NCBI GenBank assembly: GCA_947244675.1
Contig: CAMXLV010000086.1
Span: 1-7,854 of the forward strand
Direction of reading: 5' to 3'
DNA: 7,854 nt
Source: an uncultured Clostridium sp.
GTDB taxonomy: Bacteria; Bacillota_A; Clostridia; TANB77; CAG-508
Shown here: positions 1 to 5,357 of the stretch, one piece after another
Layout of the letters: the number at the start of each line of letters is the position of its first letter
Numbering within the stretch: the first letter of the stretch is position 1
Made by a program: the position numbers and the translations under genes
Notes under the pieces: model-generated
What the model was told of the DNA's origin: nothing
The model's database searches: none
Seen by the model: the letters and a program-made list of their open reading frames with translations, nothing else

Positions 1-684
1 TCTGTAATTTCTGGCAAAATTTCTACAGAGGCAAAAGAGGTATGTCTTCTCCCTCCACTGTCAAATGGAGATATTCTAACTAAACGATGTACTCCCATCT
101 CTGATTTCATATATCCATAGGCATTTTGCCCTATTATTTCAAAAGTTACACTTTTTAATCCTGCTTCGTCTCCTTCTAAGTAATCTAATTCTTTTACTTC
201 ATAATTATTTTTACTCCCCCATCTTGTATACATTCGATATAACATTTCTGCCCAATCTTGTGATTCAGTTCCTCCTGCTCCTGGATGTATCGTGATAATT
301 GCATTATTGTTATCATATTTTCCAGATAAAAAAGTCATTATTTCAAACTTTTCAATTTCTTTTTGTAACTTACTTGTATTTTTTAAAATGTCTTTTATCA
401 TTTCCTCATCTGGTTCTATTTCTATTAGTTCACTTAGCTCCTCTAAATTCGTAATTTCTTTTTCTAATTGCCTATATTCATTTGTTTTGCCTTTGATTGT
501 TTTTATTTGAGCTAAGACTTTACTAGAATTTTTACTATCACTCCAAAAGTTTTCTTCCATAGTTTGTTGTTCAAGTTTTTTTAATTGTTCTTCCAATTTA
601 GCTATGTCAAAGAGACTCACCTAAATTCTGTAATTTTTGTTTTGCTGTTTTTAGTATTTTACAATTTTCTTCTAGCTCTAACAT
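1..684 (-). CDS. prfB: Peptide chain release factor 2 (RF2), 5' part, read through a programmed +1 frameshift
   Basis: RF2 recognises UAA and UGA stop codons in the ribosomal A site and triggers release of the finished protein. The zero frame starts at ATG 684 and runs 25 codons to an in-frame TGA (609-607). After skipping one T, the +1 frame continues from 608 to the window edge, giving 227 visible residues of a family usually about 325-370 long. The N-terminal part is a charged helical domain. The conserved HPGAGGTESQDW stretch follows, then the stop-codon-reading tripeptide SPF (codons 71-63, residues 205-207, the same numbers as in E. coli). The catalytic GGQ loop lies beyond the window. 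The start is supported by AGGAGAG at 698-692, 7 nt upstream of the ATG. Identification is firm; the C-terminal third cannot be checked. Confidence 0.96.
606..622 (-). promoter_or_regulatory. prfB: RF2 +1 programmed frameshift site (CTT TGA C)
   Basis: Reading the minus strand, CTT (612-610) is followed by TGA C (609-606), the standard RF2 recoding heptamer. A Shine-Dalgarno-like AGGTGA (622-617) lies 4 nt upstream of CTT. When RF2 is scarce the ribosome pauses at the UGA, tRNA-Leu slips forward one base and the full protein is made; when RF2 is plentiful the ribosome terminates after 25 residues. The stimulator differs from the E. coli AGGGGG, which sits 3 nt upstream of CTT. Reading frames on both sides encode recognisable RF2 sequence, so this is a real shift and not a sequencing error. 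Confidence 0.95.
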
Positions 685-708
685 TTTATCACTCTCCTTT
701 TTCATTTT

Positions 709-737
709 ATGATATATTATTTGCTATAAATTTGCAA
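709..737 (-). promoter_or_regulatory. Possible prfB promoter
   Basis: TTGCAA (737-732) and TATCAT (714-709) are separated by 17 nt, just downstream of the terminator of the preceding gene and just upstream of the prfB ribosome binding site. Both boxes are imperfect and the leader would be only about 18 nt, so this is a weak call. It rests partly on the need for a promoter after the upstream terminator. Confidence 0.3.
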
Positions 738-757
738 GTGTTCCTTTTTATTTCTTC

Positions 758-797
758 AAAAGAAAACCCCCAAAGCCAAAGAACTCGGCTTTGGGGG
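758..797 (-). terminator. Rho-independent terminator of the 84-residue gene
   Basis: An 11-bp perfect GC-rich stem (arms 787-797 and 767-777, loop 778-786) is followed on the minus strand by TTTTCTTTT (766-758). It begins 5 nt after the stop codon of the gene at 803-1057 and separates that gene from prfB. Confidence 0.93.
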
Positions 798-802
798 AAG
801 GT

Positions 803-1057
803 TTATACAGAAACTCTTTCTTTTATTTCTGTACAAGCTTGATTGTAATCTTGTACAGATTCAAATTCTATATAAGATACTGCAATTTTCTGGCTTGAAA
901 ATACAATATCTTTTGAGCTATCTTTAATACTATAGCTCATATAACATCTACCTTTTAGGGATTGTGAAAATGCCAATAATTCCCCTTCTTTTTCTTCTAT
1001 TACCTCTATGGTAATACTTTTTTTCCGCTTCTTCTCTTTTAAATTTGTCAACTTCAT
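803..1057 (-). CDS. Hypothetical 84-residue protein, basic N-terminus
   Basis: I do not recognise this protein. It is 84 residues long, with a very basic start (about residues 3-13 rich in Lys and Arg) and then alternating short hydrophobic and charged stretches suggesting a small alpha/beta fold. There is no signal peptide or membrane segment, and one Cys in the middle plus one near the end. I chose ATG 1057 because AGGAGA (1073-1068) lies 10 nt upstream; the longer reading from GTG 1087 has no ribosome binding site and would place that AGGAGA inside the gene. A canonical promoter and a strong terminator bracket it, so it is a single-gene transcription unit and probably a real gene. No function can be proposed. 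Confidence 0.75.
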   Translation of the reverse strand: MKLTNLKEKKRKKSITIEVIEEKEGELLAFSQSLKGRCYMSYSIKDSSKDIVFSSQKIAVSYIEFESVQDYNQACTEIKERVSV

Positions 1058-1103
1058 TTTCTTCTCTTCTCCTTTTTTATACTCCACTTTTAGTTACGCT
1101 TTT

Positions 1104-1132
1104 ATTGTACTATAATTTTACATAAAAGTCAA
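1104..1132 (-). promoter_or_regulatory. Sigma-A-type promoter for the 84-residue gene
   Basis: TTGACT (-35, 1132-1127) and TACAAT (-10, 1109-1104) are separated by exactly 17 nt. Transcription would start near 1097, leaving a leader of about 40 nt before ATG 1057 that contains the AGGAGA ribosome binding site. Confidence 0.85.
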
Positions 1133-1169
1133 AACTTAAGAACTAATATCTTCTTTTTAAATAATAAAC

Positions 1170-2609
1170 CTATATTACTACCCAAACTGAAACAGAATGT
1201 CCCTTTACCTTAAAATTACCAAAGCCTTGCTCATCTATTACTATTTGTTCTTCACATTTTCCTAATGCATCTATAAAAGTTTCTCCTTGAAAATGTGTTC
1301 CAATATACATCTTTTTTTCCCTATCCGCTCCATTAGAAATAACAACAGCTAAACCAGACTTAGCAATTTCCGCTTCTCCTTCTCTTGTCCATCCTATACA
1401 ATCAGCTTCATCAAAATAATCATGCTGGATTCCATAAGCTTTTTCTTTTCGCAAGTTTAATAAAATTTCAAGATTTTTTACCTTTGCTAAGTGATCATGT
1501 TCTATTCCATAATAATCTCCATAAAATACACAAGGATAACCAGAATTAAAAAGCAAAATAATAGCATAAGCAACTTCTTTAAACCATCCTGTAACAAAAC
1601 TCTCTAAGGCTTGCCCTGGTTGAGTATCATGATTATCAACAAAGGTTACTGCTTTTGCACTATTTTCTTGTAATAATGTCTTAGAAAATAAATTTCTTAA
1701 ATCATATCCCTCTGTTTTAGAAGCTTCAAAAAAACGATAATGCAAAGGAACATCAAACAAAGATATTTCTCCCTCTATTTCTGTTAAATAGAGATGTAAC
1801 TTATCTACTTCTGCGGTCCAATATTCTCCAACTGTAAATAATGATTTTCCTGTTTTTTCTCGTATGTATCTGATCCAGTCTTTATAAAAATAAGCAGGAA
1901 TATGCTTTATTGCATCTAATCGAAAACCATTTATTGTTGTTAAAGTTGTATACCATTCTCCCCACCTTTTACATTCTGCTACAACTTCTGGATTTTCAAA
2001 ATCTAAATCAGCCCCCATTAAATAATCATAATTTCCATATTCTTCATCAACTTCATTGCCCCATGTTTTATCTTTAAATCTAAAAATAGCGTGTTCGCCA
2101 TTCATATTATTATAATCAATAGCATCAAAATGAGTCCAATTCCATTCAAAATCTGAATATTTTTGTTTTCTTCCTGGAAATGTATATTTAGTTGCTACTT
2201 TTACAATTTCTTTAGAGATTTCATAATTATGATTTTGCCAATCGACTTTAGAGGCAGGAATGATTTGAAGTGCATCTGCCCCCATTTTATGATTTAATAC
2301 AATATCTGCATATACTTCTATGCCATTTTGTTTAAGTACTTGTATACATTCTAAATATTCTTCTTTTGAACCATATTTTGTTTTAATCGTTCCTTTTTGA
2401 TCAAATTCTCCTAAATCATATACATCATAAACACCATAGCCAACTTCACTTTTTCCTCCAATCCCCTTATATGCTGGTGGTAACCATATAGCTGTTATAC
2501 CATTTTTGGATAATTTGGAAGCTTCTTCTTTTAAATTGTTCCACAAGTTCTGATTACATTCTAAATACCATTCAAAATATTGCATAATAATTCCATTAAT
2601 TTGCTTCAT
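1170..2609 (-). CDS. Cytoplasmic alpha-amylase, glycoside hydrolase family 13 (probably subfamily 5)
   Basis: This enzyme hydrolyses internal alpha-1,4 bonds of starch, glycogen or maltodextrins. It is 479 residues, close to E. coli AmyA and Bacillus liquefying amylases, and has no signal peptide, so it should act inside the cell. The N-terminal MQYFEWYL motif is typical of the subfamily. Conserved regions are all present: DIVLNH (102-107, calcium-site Asn), GFRLDAIKH (228-236, nucleophile Asp232), GEYW (261-264, acid/base Glu262) and FVDNHDT (323-329, transition-state Asp328). MGADLDF (198-204) is the extra conserved region. Domain B lies about 104-207 and a beta-sandwich domain C from about 394. 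GGAG (2622-2619) precedes the ATG by 9 nt. The gap to the upstream ferredoxin gene is 16 nt, suggesting cotranscription. No clear terminator follows. Confidence 0.95.
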   Translation of the reverse strand: MKQINGIIMQYFEWYLECNQNLWNNLKEEASKLSKNGITAIWLPPAYKGIGGKSEVGYGVYDVYDLGEFDQKGTIKTKYGSKEEYLECIQVLKQNGIEVYADIVLNHKMGADALQIIPASKVDWQNHNYEISKEIVKVATKYTFPGRKQKYSDFEWNWTHFDAIDYNNMNGEHAIFRFKDKTWGNEVDEEYGNYDYLMGADLDFENPEVVAECKRWGEWYTTLTTINGFRLDAIKHIPAYFYKDWIRYIREKTGKSLFTVGEYWTAEVDKLHLYLTEIEGEISLFDVPLHYRFFEASKTEGYDLRNLFSKTLLQENSAKAVTFVDNHDTQPGQALESFVTGWFKEVAYAIILLFNSGYPCVFYGDYYGIEHDHLAKVKNLEILLNLRKEKAYGIQHDYFDEADCIGWTREGEAEIAKSGLAVVISNGADREKKMYIGTHFQGETFIDALGKCEEQIVIDEQGFGNFKVKGHSVSVWVVI

Positions 2610-2625
2610 TTGTTTTCACTCCATT

Positions 2626-2811
2626 TTATAATACTAAAGCTTTCTTAGGACAAAAATTTGAACATTTGCCACATTTTATGCATTTATCATGATCAATTTG
2701 GGGTGCCTCAAAGTTTTCTTGTGTTAAAGCTCCTACAGGACAAACTTTTACTGCTGGGCATTTATGATTTTGAGGACAATTTTCTATTATTATTTGTAAT
2801 TTTTTCTCCAT
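2626..2811 (-). CDS. Small ferredoxin-like 4Fe-4S protein with an unusual first cysteine motif
   Basis: A 61-residue cytoplasmic protein likely to carry iron-sulfur clusters for electron transfer. The C-terminal half has a canonical C-x2-C-x2-C-x3-C-P motif (Cys44, 47, 50, 54). The N-terminal half has only three cysteines, spaced C-x5-C-x5-C-P (12, 18, 24), with a His at 16. Cys24-Pro fits the usual fourth-ligand position, so one complete cluster is expected; the second may be missing, have altered ligands or be three-iron. ATG 2811 is preferred because AGAGGG (2823-2818) lies 6 nt upstream; longer readings from ATG 2841 or TTG 2862 lack a ribosome binding site. It sits 95 nt after the DUF1653 gene and 16 nt before the amylase gene. 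Its redox partner is not evident here. Confidence 0.88.
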   Translation of the reverse strand: MEKKLQIIIENCPQNHKCPAVKVCPVGALTQENFEAPQIDHDKCIKCGKCSNFCPKKALVL

Positions 2812-2906
2812 CCTTTTCCCTCTCTTTCTATTTTTTAGCATACTGTTAATATTCTTTAACAATAATCTCTTTCCAATTCTATGTTTTTTTGTGCTAAATA
2901 TGTATT

Positions 2907-3161
2907 TTATTGATTATCTTCTATTTCTTCAAAACGATATTTTTGTTTTACATCTGGATATTTATCATGATCAACTTCTGATAAAAACATCTCTAATGGT
3001 CTTGCATAAATTCCATCTTGATGAGTTGTATTTCCTTTGTTATTCATACAATAATAAATAACTAAATTTTCCTCTGTTTCACTATGTTTAGCAATTGCAA
3101 TTACAAATGCTTTTGATCCTTTAAAATGTTGATATAATGTGTAAGGTTTTATTTCTCTCAC
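2907..3161 (-). CDS. DUF1653 family protein
   Basis: An 84-residue soluble protein matching the DUF1653 pattern as I remember it: an early Y-x-HFKG segment (residues 10-15), then A-x-HSET-x-E (24-31), a central YY (36-37), and a closing GIYARPLEMFLSEV block (50-63). The family's function is not established. The start is GTG 3161, supported by an excellent AAGGAGG (3176-3170) 8 nt upstream. It is the first gene after a divergent promoter region and may be cotranscribed with the ferredoxin and amylase genes, although the 95-nt gap to ferredoxin leaves room for another promoter. There is no membrane segment or signal peptide. Confidence 0.85.
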   Translation of the reverse strand: MREIKPYTLYQHFKGSKAFVIAIAKHSETEENLVIYYCMNNKGNTTHQDGIYARPLEMFLSEVDHDKYPDVKQKYRFEEIEDNQ

Positions 3162-3194
3162 CGTTTTTTCCTCCTTATTTCAATAGTTTCTTTG

Positions 3195-3221
3195 ATTATA
3201 ATATCTTATTTTTTTCTTCAA
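3195..3221 (-). promoter_or_regulatory. Possible promoter for the DUF1653-ferredoxin-amylase group
   Basis: A perfect TATAAT (3200-3195) lies 19 nt upstream of the AAGGAGG ribosome binding site. The nearest -35-like box, TTGAAG (3221-3216), is only 15 nt away, shorter than the usual 16-18, so the -10 is convincing and the -35 is not. Confidence 0.4.
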
Positions 3222-3264
3222 TTCAATAGTTTTTGCATAAAATTAGTTATTTGTTTTTATTATC

Positions 3265-3293
3265 TTGAATTTTACATAATTTTGTGCTATAAT
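3265..3293 (+). promoter_or_regulatory. Strong extended -10 promoter for the plus-strand orphan gene
   Basis: TTGAAT (3265-3270) and TATAAT (3288-3293) are 17 nt apart, and TGC directly before the -10 gives the extended TGnTATAAT form. Start of transcription is expected near 3300, about 40 nt before ATG 3341. It is divergent from the DUF1653 gene. Confidence 0.88.
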
Positions 3294-3340
3294 TAATCCA
3301 ATTATTTGCAGTTTTACCAAAAAACTAGGAGGTAAAATTT

Positions 3341-3679
3341 ATGAAAAATTATCAAAAGCGGATAATACATCCGCAAAGTAAGGATCCTTTTTCAAATCTC
3401 TCTGAAATTTTAGAAAATCTTAGAGAGTATTTAAATAATACTTCTTTTTCATCTTCTTGCTTTAAGCAAAAGGTAGAAAAAGAACTTTCGTCTTCTGATG
3501 AAATGACACAGCACTTCAAGTGTCGATTGCTTAAGTGTTCCAATAAGTCAGAAGCACTTGAGACCATTCAAGACTTATACTGTACAGTAACACCGATTGC
3601 AGCAAATGTCGAAAAATGGTCAAAAATTTCAAACGTTGTAAGAGAACGTTTGAAAGATATAGAAAAAGGATTTTACTAA
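3341..3679 (+). CDS. Hypothetical 112-residue helical protein (the only plus-strand gene)
   Basis: I do not recognise this protein. It is 112 residues, hydrophilic and mostly helix-forming, with a Ser- and Cys-containing middle (five Cys in total at 40, 60, 65, 66-region and 80; no regular metal-binding spacing) and a charged C-terminal helix. There is no signal peptide or membrane segment. The case that it is real is strong: a canonical extended -10 promoter, AGGAGGT (3327-3333) 7 nt before the ATG, and a 14-bp stem terminator starting a few bases after the stop. It is isolated between two minus-strand groups, so neighbours give no clue to function. Single-gene control and small size would fit a regulator, an anti-factor or a small stress protein, but nothing in the sequence decides. 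Confidence 0.8.
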   Translation: MKNYQKRIIHPQSKDPFSNLSEILENLREYLNNTSFSSSCFKQKVEKELSSSDEMTQHFKCRLLKCSNKSEALETIQDLYCTVTPIAANVEKWSKISNVVRERLKDIEKGFY

Positions 3680-3684
3680 AATGA

Positions 3685-3727
3685 AGAAGAAGTGAGTCTA
3701 TCTAACAGAATATGACTCACTTCTTCT
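3685..3727 (+). terminator. Hairpin terminator of the plus-strand orphan gene
   Basis: A perfect 14-bp inverted repeat (3685-3698 and 3714-3727, 15-nt loop) begins 6 nt after the stop codon at 3679. The plus-strand tail is AT-rich (CTATATATTT) but not a clean T run, and on the minus strand the tail after the stem includes ATTTTAG. It may therefore work in both directions and also stop leftward transcription arriving from secA and the RNA region. Confidence 0.75.
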
Positions 3728-3819
3728 CTATATATTTAAACACTTTTTGTCCAATTTTTTTAATCACATAATCCATAATTAAAATGTAGTATGTACTTTA
3801 TTTCACTCCTAACTACACC

Positions 3820-3874
3820 CCTTTGTAATAGGCTATTTTCCACAACAGTTCTTATATTTTTTCCCACTTCCACA
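3820..3874 (-). repeat. Direct repeat copy A: displaced secA 3' end
   Basis: Aligned by hand, this 55-bp stretch matches 5358-5412 at 49 positions. Bases 3824-3847 are identical to 5362-5385 (24 bp), including the TAG stop and eleven bases beyond it. Mismatches are at 3823, 3848, 3854, 3857, 3863 and 3872; the last five all fall on third codon positions of the secA frame and are synonymous. Similarity stops abruptly beyond 3874. Confidence 0.93.
3833..3874 (-). pseudogene. Remnant of a secA 3' end (SEC-C zinc-binding motif)
   Basis: On the minus strand these 14 codons read CGSGKKYKNCCGK followed by TAG, the same as the last 13 residues of the full SecA in this window. Upstream (higher coordinates) the frame runs only a few codons to an in-frame TAA, with no start codon or ribosome binding site, so it is not a gene. 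The synonymous-only differences show that this copy evolved as coding sequence before being cut off. It is best explained as a gene end displaced by site-specific integration; partial duplication of secA or loss of a former second SEC-C protein are alternatives. Confidence 0.88.
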
Positions 3875-3884
3875 TGCTCTCAAA

Positions 3885-4048
3885 TAAGAATATTATTTAT
3901 TATACAATAAATAATTTAGGACTATGTTTCCATAGTCCCTTTATCCGTTGGCTATTTGGCAGGTGTGCCAAATCCTGCATCTCTTTTGACCTTTTTAAGG
4001 TGTGTGGATGGCACTATTGTCCACTTCAAATAACCTACTTATATTGTA
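3885..4048 (-). ncRNA. Candidate structured RNA, family not recognised
   Basis: Read on the minus strand from a start near 4048, the region folds extensively by eye. TACAATA (4048-4042) pairs with TATTGTA (3909-3903), and TAGG (4037-4034) with CCTA (3920-3917), closing the molecule. Inside are a 5-bp hairpin (4024-4020/4008-4004), a 5-bp hairpin (4001-3997/3993-3989), an 8-bp hairpin (3973-3966/3961-3954) and an 8-bp hairpin capped by GAAA (3938-3931/3926-3919). A 10-bp AT hairpin (3915-3906/3901-3892) could end it, although its tail is only partly U-rich. GAAA appears only if the minus strand is transcribed. No convincing protein is encoded. I see no signatures of tmRNA, SRP RNA, RNase P, T-box or the common riboswitches. 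Confidence 0.5.
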
Positions 4049-4053
4049 CTTTT

Positions 4054-4082
4054 ATTATACAACTTTTATTCATTTTTGTCTA
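4054..4082 (-). promoter_or_regulatory. Strong promoter reading into the structured RNA region
   Basis: TAGACA (-35, 4082-4077) and a perfect TATAAT (-10, 4059-4054) are separated by 17 nt. The -35 lies inside the last codons of the upstream nuclease-like gene. Transcription would start near 4047-4048, exactly where the outer closing helix of the RNA candidate begins. Confidence 0.75.
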
Positions 4083-4525
4083 GCTTTTTTCCAAATGATT
4101 TTTCCTCTATTCCTTATGGTTTGATTCCATGTCCTTTTATTTAGTTTCATCAATGTTATTATTGAATTCTTATTATGTTCTTCATCTTGTCCTAATGCTA
4201 ACTTTATAACAACTCTACCATTTTTATCTATCTCATCAATTTCTTTTAAGTATATCATTGTATCTTCATGTCTGTTATCTTCAACTATATAATCTGGATT
4301 TTCAATTATGCTTTTTATATATGGTCGTAATTGTTTATATTCTTCTTCATGGAATAATAGTATGTGTTCATATAGTCGTTCATCTGTTAAAATAACTTCT
4401 TCAGTTATTAATTTATCTTTATATGTGCCTAATTTTTCCTTATCTAAATTTGTTATATATTGCAATATATTACCTTCTTTTTTATTTTGATTTGTAATAT
4501 AATAACAAATCTTTACATTTTTCAC
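4070..4525 (-). CDS. Phage-associated BECR-fold (PBECR-type) nuclease-like protein
   Basis: 151 residues, soluble, no signal peptide. The sequence order recalls the phage barnase-EndoU-colicin-RelE-like nuclease domains: ITEEVILTDER-x3-HI-x3-H (about 40-59, with His54 and His59), IIENPDYI (73-80), a charged beta-rich middle, then NKNSIITLMKLN (118-129) and a final Trp-x3-IRN-x2-KIIWKK segment. These domains are assigned as RNA-cutting toxins or phage-processing nucleases on fold grounds; activity is inferred. This assignment is from memory of the family pattern. The GTG start at 4525 lacks a clear ribosome binding site; TTG 4465, with GAAGG 7 nt upstream, is an alternative giving 131 residues and keeping the domain. 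It follows the broken peptidase gene by 36 nt and lies between the two secA repeats. Confidence 0.6.
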   Translation of the reverse strand: MKNVKICYYITNQNKKEGNILQYITNLDKEKLGTYKDKLITEEVILTDERLYEHILLFHEEEYKQLRPYIKSIIENPDYIVEDNRHEDTMIYLKEIDEIDKNGRVVIKLALGQDEEHNKNSIITLMKLNKRTWNQTIRNRGKIIWKKARQK

Positions 4526-4561
4526 AAGATATATTAATAAAATTATGATTAAAATTTATAA

Positions 4562-5221
4562 TTAAATTATAAACCATTTCCCTTCACTTATAATCTTAAC
4601 ATTTTCATTGTTTACACTGACTGCACCATTATCATCAACTATATATAACTTTTTACCGTCTATTTCTTGCAAATTTTCACTTGCATTTTCTAAATTCTCA
4701 AAATTTATTTTTGGAAAATATTTATTGTTAAGATGTGGAACAAATTGAAAATTAACAAAATCTAAACCATCACTTGGAAATCCCGCAATATTTTCATCAA
4801 ATAAATCTTGGCAAGAATTACAGACTGTAGGACATAAAACACAACTACCAGCACTTGCCCCGATCCAAATTCGAGTTTCTAATAATCTTAATAAATTTTC
4901 TTCTAATCCTGATTTTTTAATACAGTATCTTAACCATTGAGTATTTCCACCTTCAAAATAGAATACATCTGCCCATTCAAATCTTGGTAAAAAATTCTCT
5001 TTGCTAATTCCATTAATATCGCACACATCTATTTTAAAGCCTAAATTTTAAAATTTTTCTAAATCTTCAATTAGCCACTCATTCATGTCACCACCTTCAT
5101 AATTTGAAGCAGTAGTACAGAATAACATTTTTAATCCTTTAAAATCTTTACCAATTAGATTTTTTAGTTCATCTTCAATAGTTTTATTTGATATTCCTCC
5201 TGATGTTAATAAAAATTTCAT
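4562..5221 (-). pseudogene. Peptidase E-like protein (peptidase family S51, class I amidotransferase fold) interrupted by one in-frame TAA
   Basis: Family members hydrolyse small Asp-containing peptides or are uncharacterised. Reading one frame from ATG 5221 gives 219 codons plus the final stop, the normal family length, but codon 58 (5050-5048) is TAA. Everything on both sides is in frame and conserved: N-terminal LLTSGGISN, FEGGNTQWLRYC in the middle, GASAGS with nucleophile Ser123, and VPHLN with candidate catalytic His163. A single AAA-to-TAA change would explain the stop. ATG 5221 is chosen because GGAGG (5231-5227) precedes it by 5 nt; ATG 5233 would place that GGAGG inside the gene. 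Restart at GTG 5026 has no ribosome binding site and would lose the N-terminal strand. It is probably a recent pseudogene; sequencing error is possible. Confidence 0.8.
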
Positions 5222-5245
5222 AAGCACCTCCATATAATTATTATT

Positions 5246-5294
5246 GTTATAACAGCATAAAAGTGGCTAGTTAATTATCCACTTTTATGCTGTT
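5246..5294 (-). promoter_or_regulatory. Promoter of the peptidase E-like gene overlapping a 16-bp inverted repeat
   Basis: TTAACT (5274-5269) and TATAAC (5251-5246) are 17 nt apart, and TGT before the -10 gives an extended form. A perfect 16-bp inverted repeat (5251-5266 and 5279-5294, 12-nt loop) covers the spacer and one -10 base, with the -35 in its loop. On the plus strand the repeat is followed by TTTTTCTT (5293-5300), so it could instead be a rightward terminator, though no plus-strand gene leads into it. On the minus strand it would back up the secA terminator. Which role applies is undecided. Confidence 0.5.
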
Positions 5295-5306
5295 TTTCTT
5301 GAACAA

Positions 5307-5333
5307 TGAAAACCCCACGTTTTACGTAGGGTT
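5307..5333 (-). terminator. secA terminator
   Basis: A 10-bp stem (5333-5324 and 5320-5311, one T-G pair, AAA loop) is followed on the minus strand by a short TTTT run (5312-5309). It lies 38 nt after the secA stop codon. Confidence 0.88.
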
Positions 5334-5357
5334 CTAAAAGCTTCTAGCTATCTGTAA

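Noticed and set aside
1130..1175. Amylase terminator (TAATAT/ATATTA pairing)
   Set aside because: A 6-bp AT stem with a long loop and no T run; not distinguishable from background.
3717..3776. Minus-strand 19-residue cationic amphipathic peptide frame (MDYVIKKIGQ...), resembling small toxins
   Set aside because: The nearest AGGAG is about 29 nt upstream of its ATG, and its last codons coincide with the terminator stem of the opposite gene. Such short frames are common by chance in AT-rich DNA.
3776..3822. TGTAGT/ACTACA pairing after the secA remnant as an ancestral secA terminator
   Set aside because: The 6-bp stem with a loop of about 20 nt and only a short T run is too weak to support a call.
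3919..3938. Group I intron P7/S-like motif (GACTA...ATAGTCC)
   Set aside because: The two strands form a tight local hairpin with no room for P3 and P8, and no P/Q elements or exon junctions are visible.
3874..4083. Plus-strand 69-residue open frame over the RNA candidate
   Set aside because: There is no ribosome binding site, its ATG lies at the edge of the secA remnant, the composition is unusual, and it overlaps a region better explained by minus-strand RNA pairing.
5024..5026. GTG 5026 as the start of a separate downstream peptidase gene
   Set aside because: No ribosome binding site precedes it and the frame is the direct continuation of the upstream part, so one interrupted gene is simpler.
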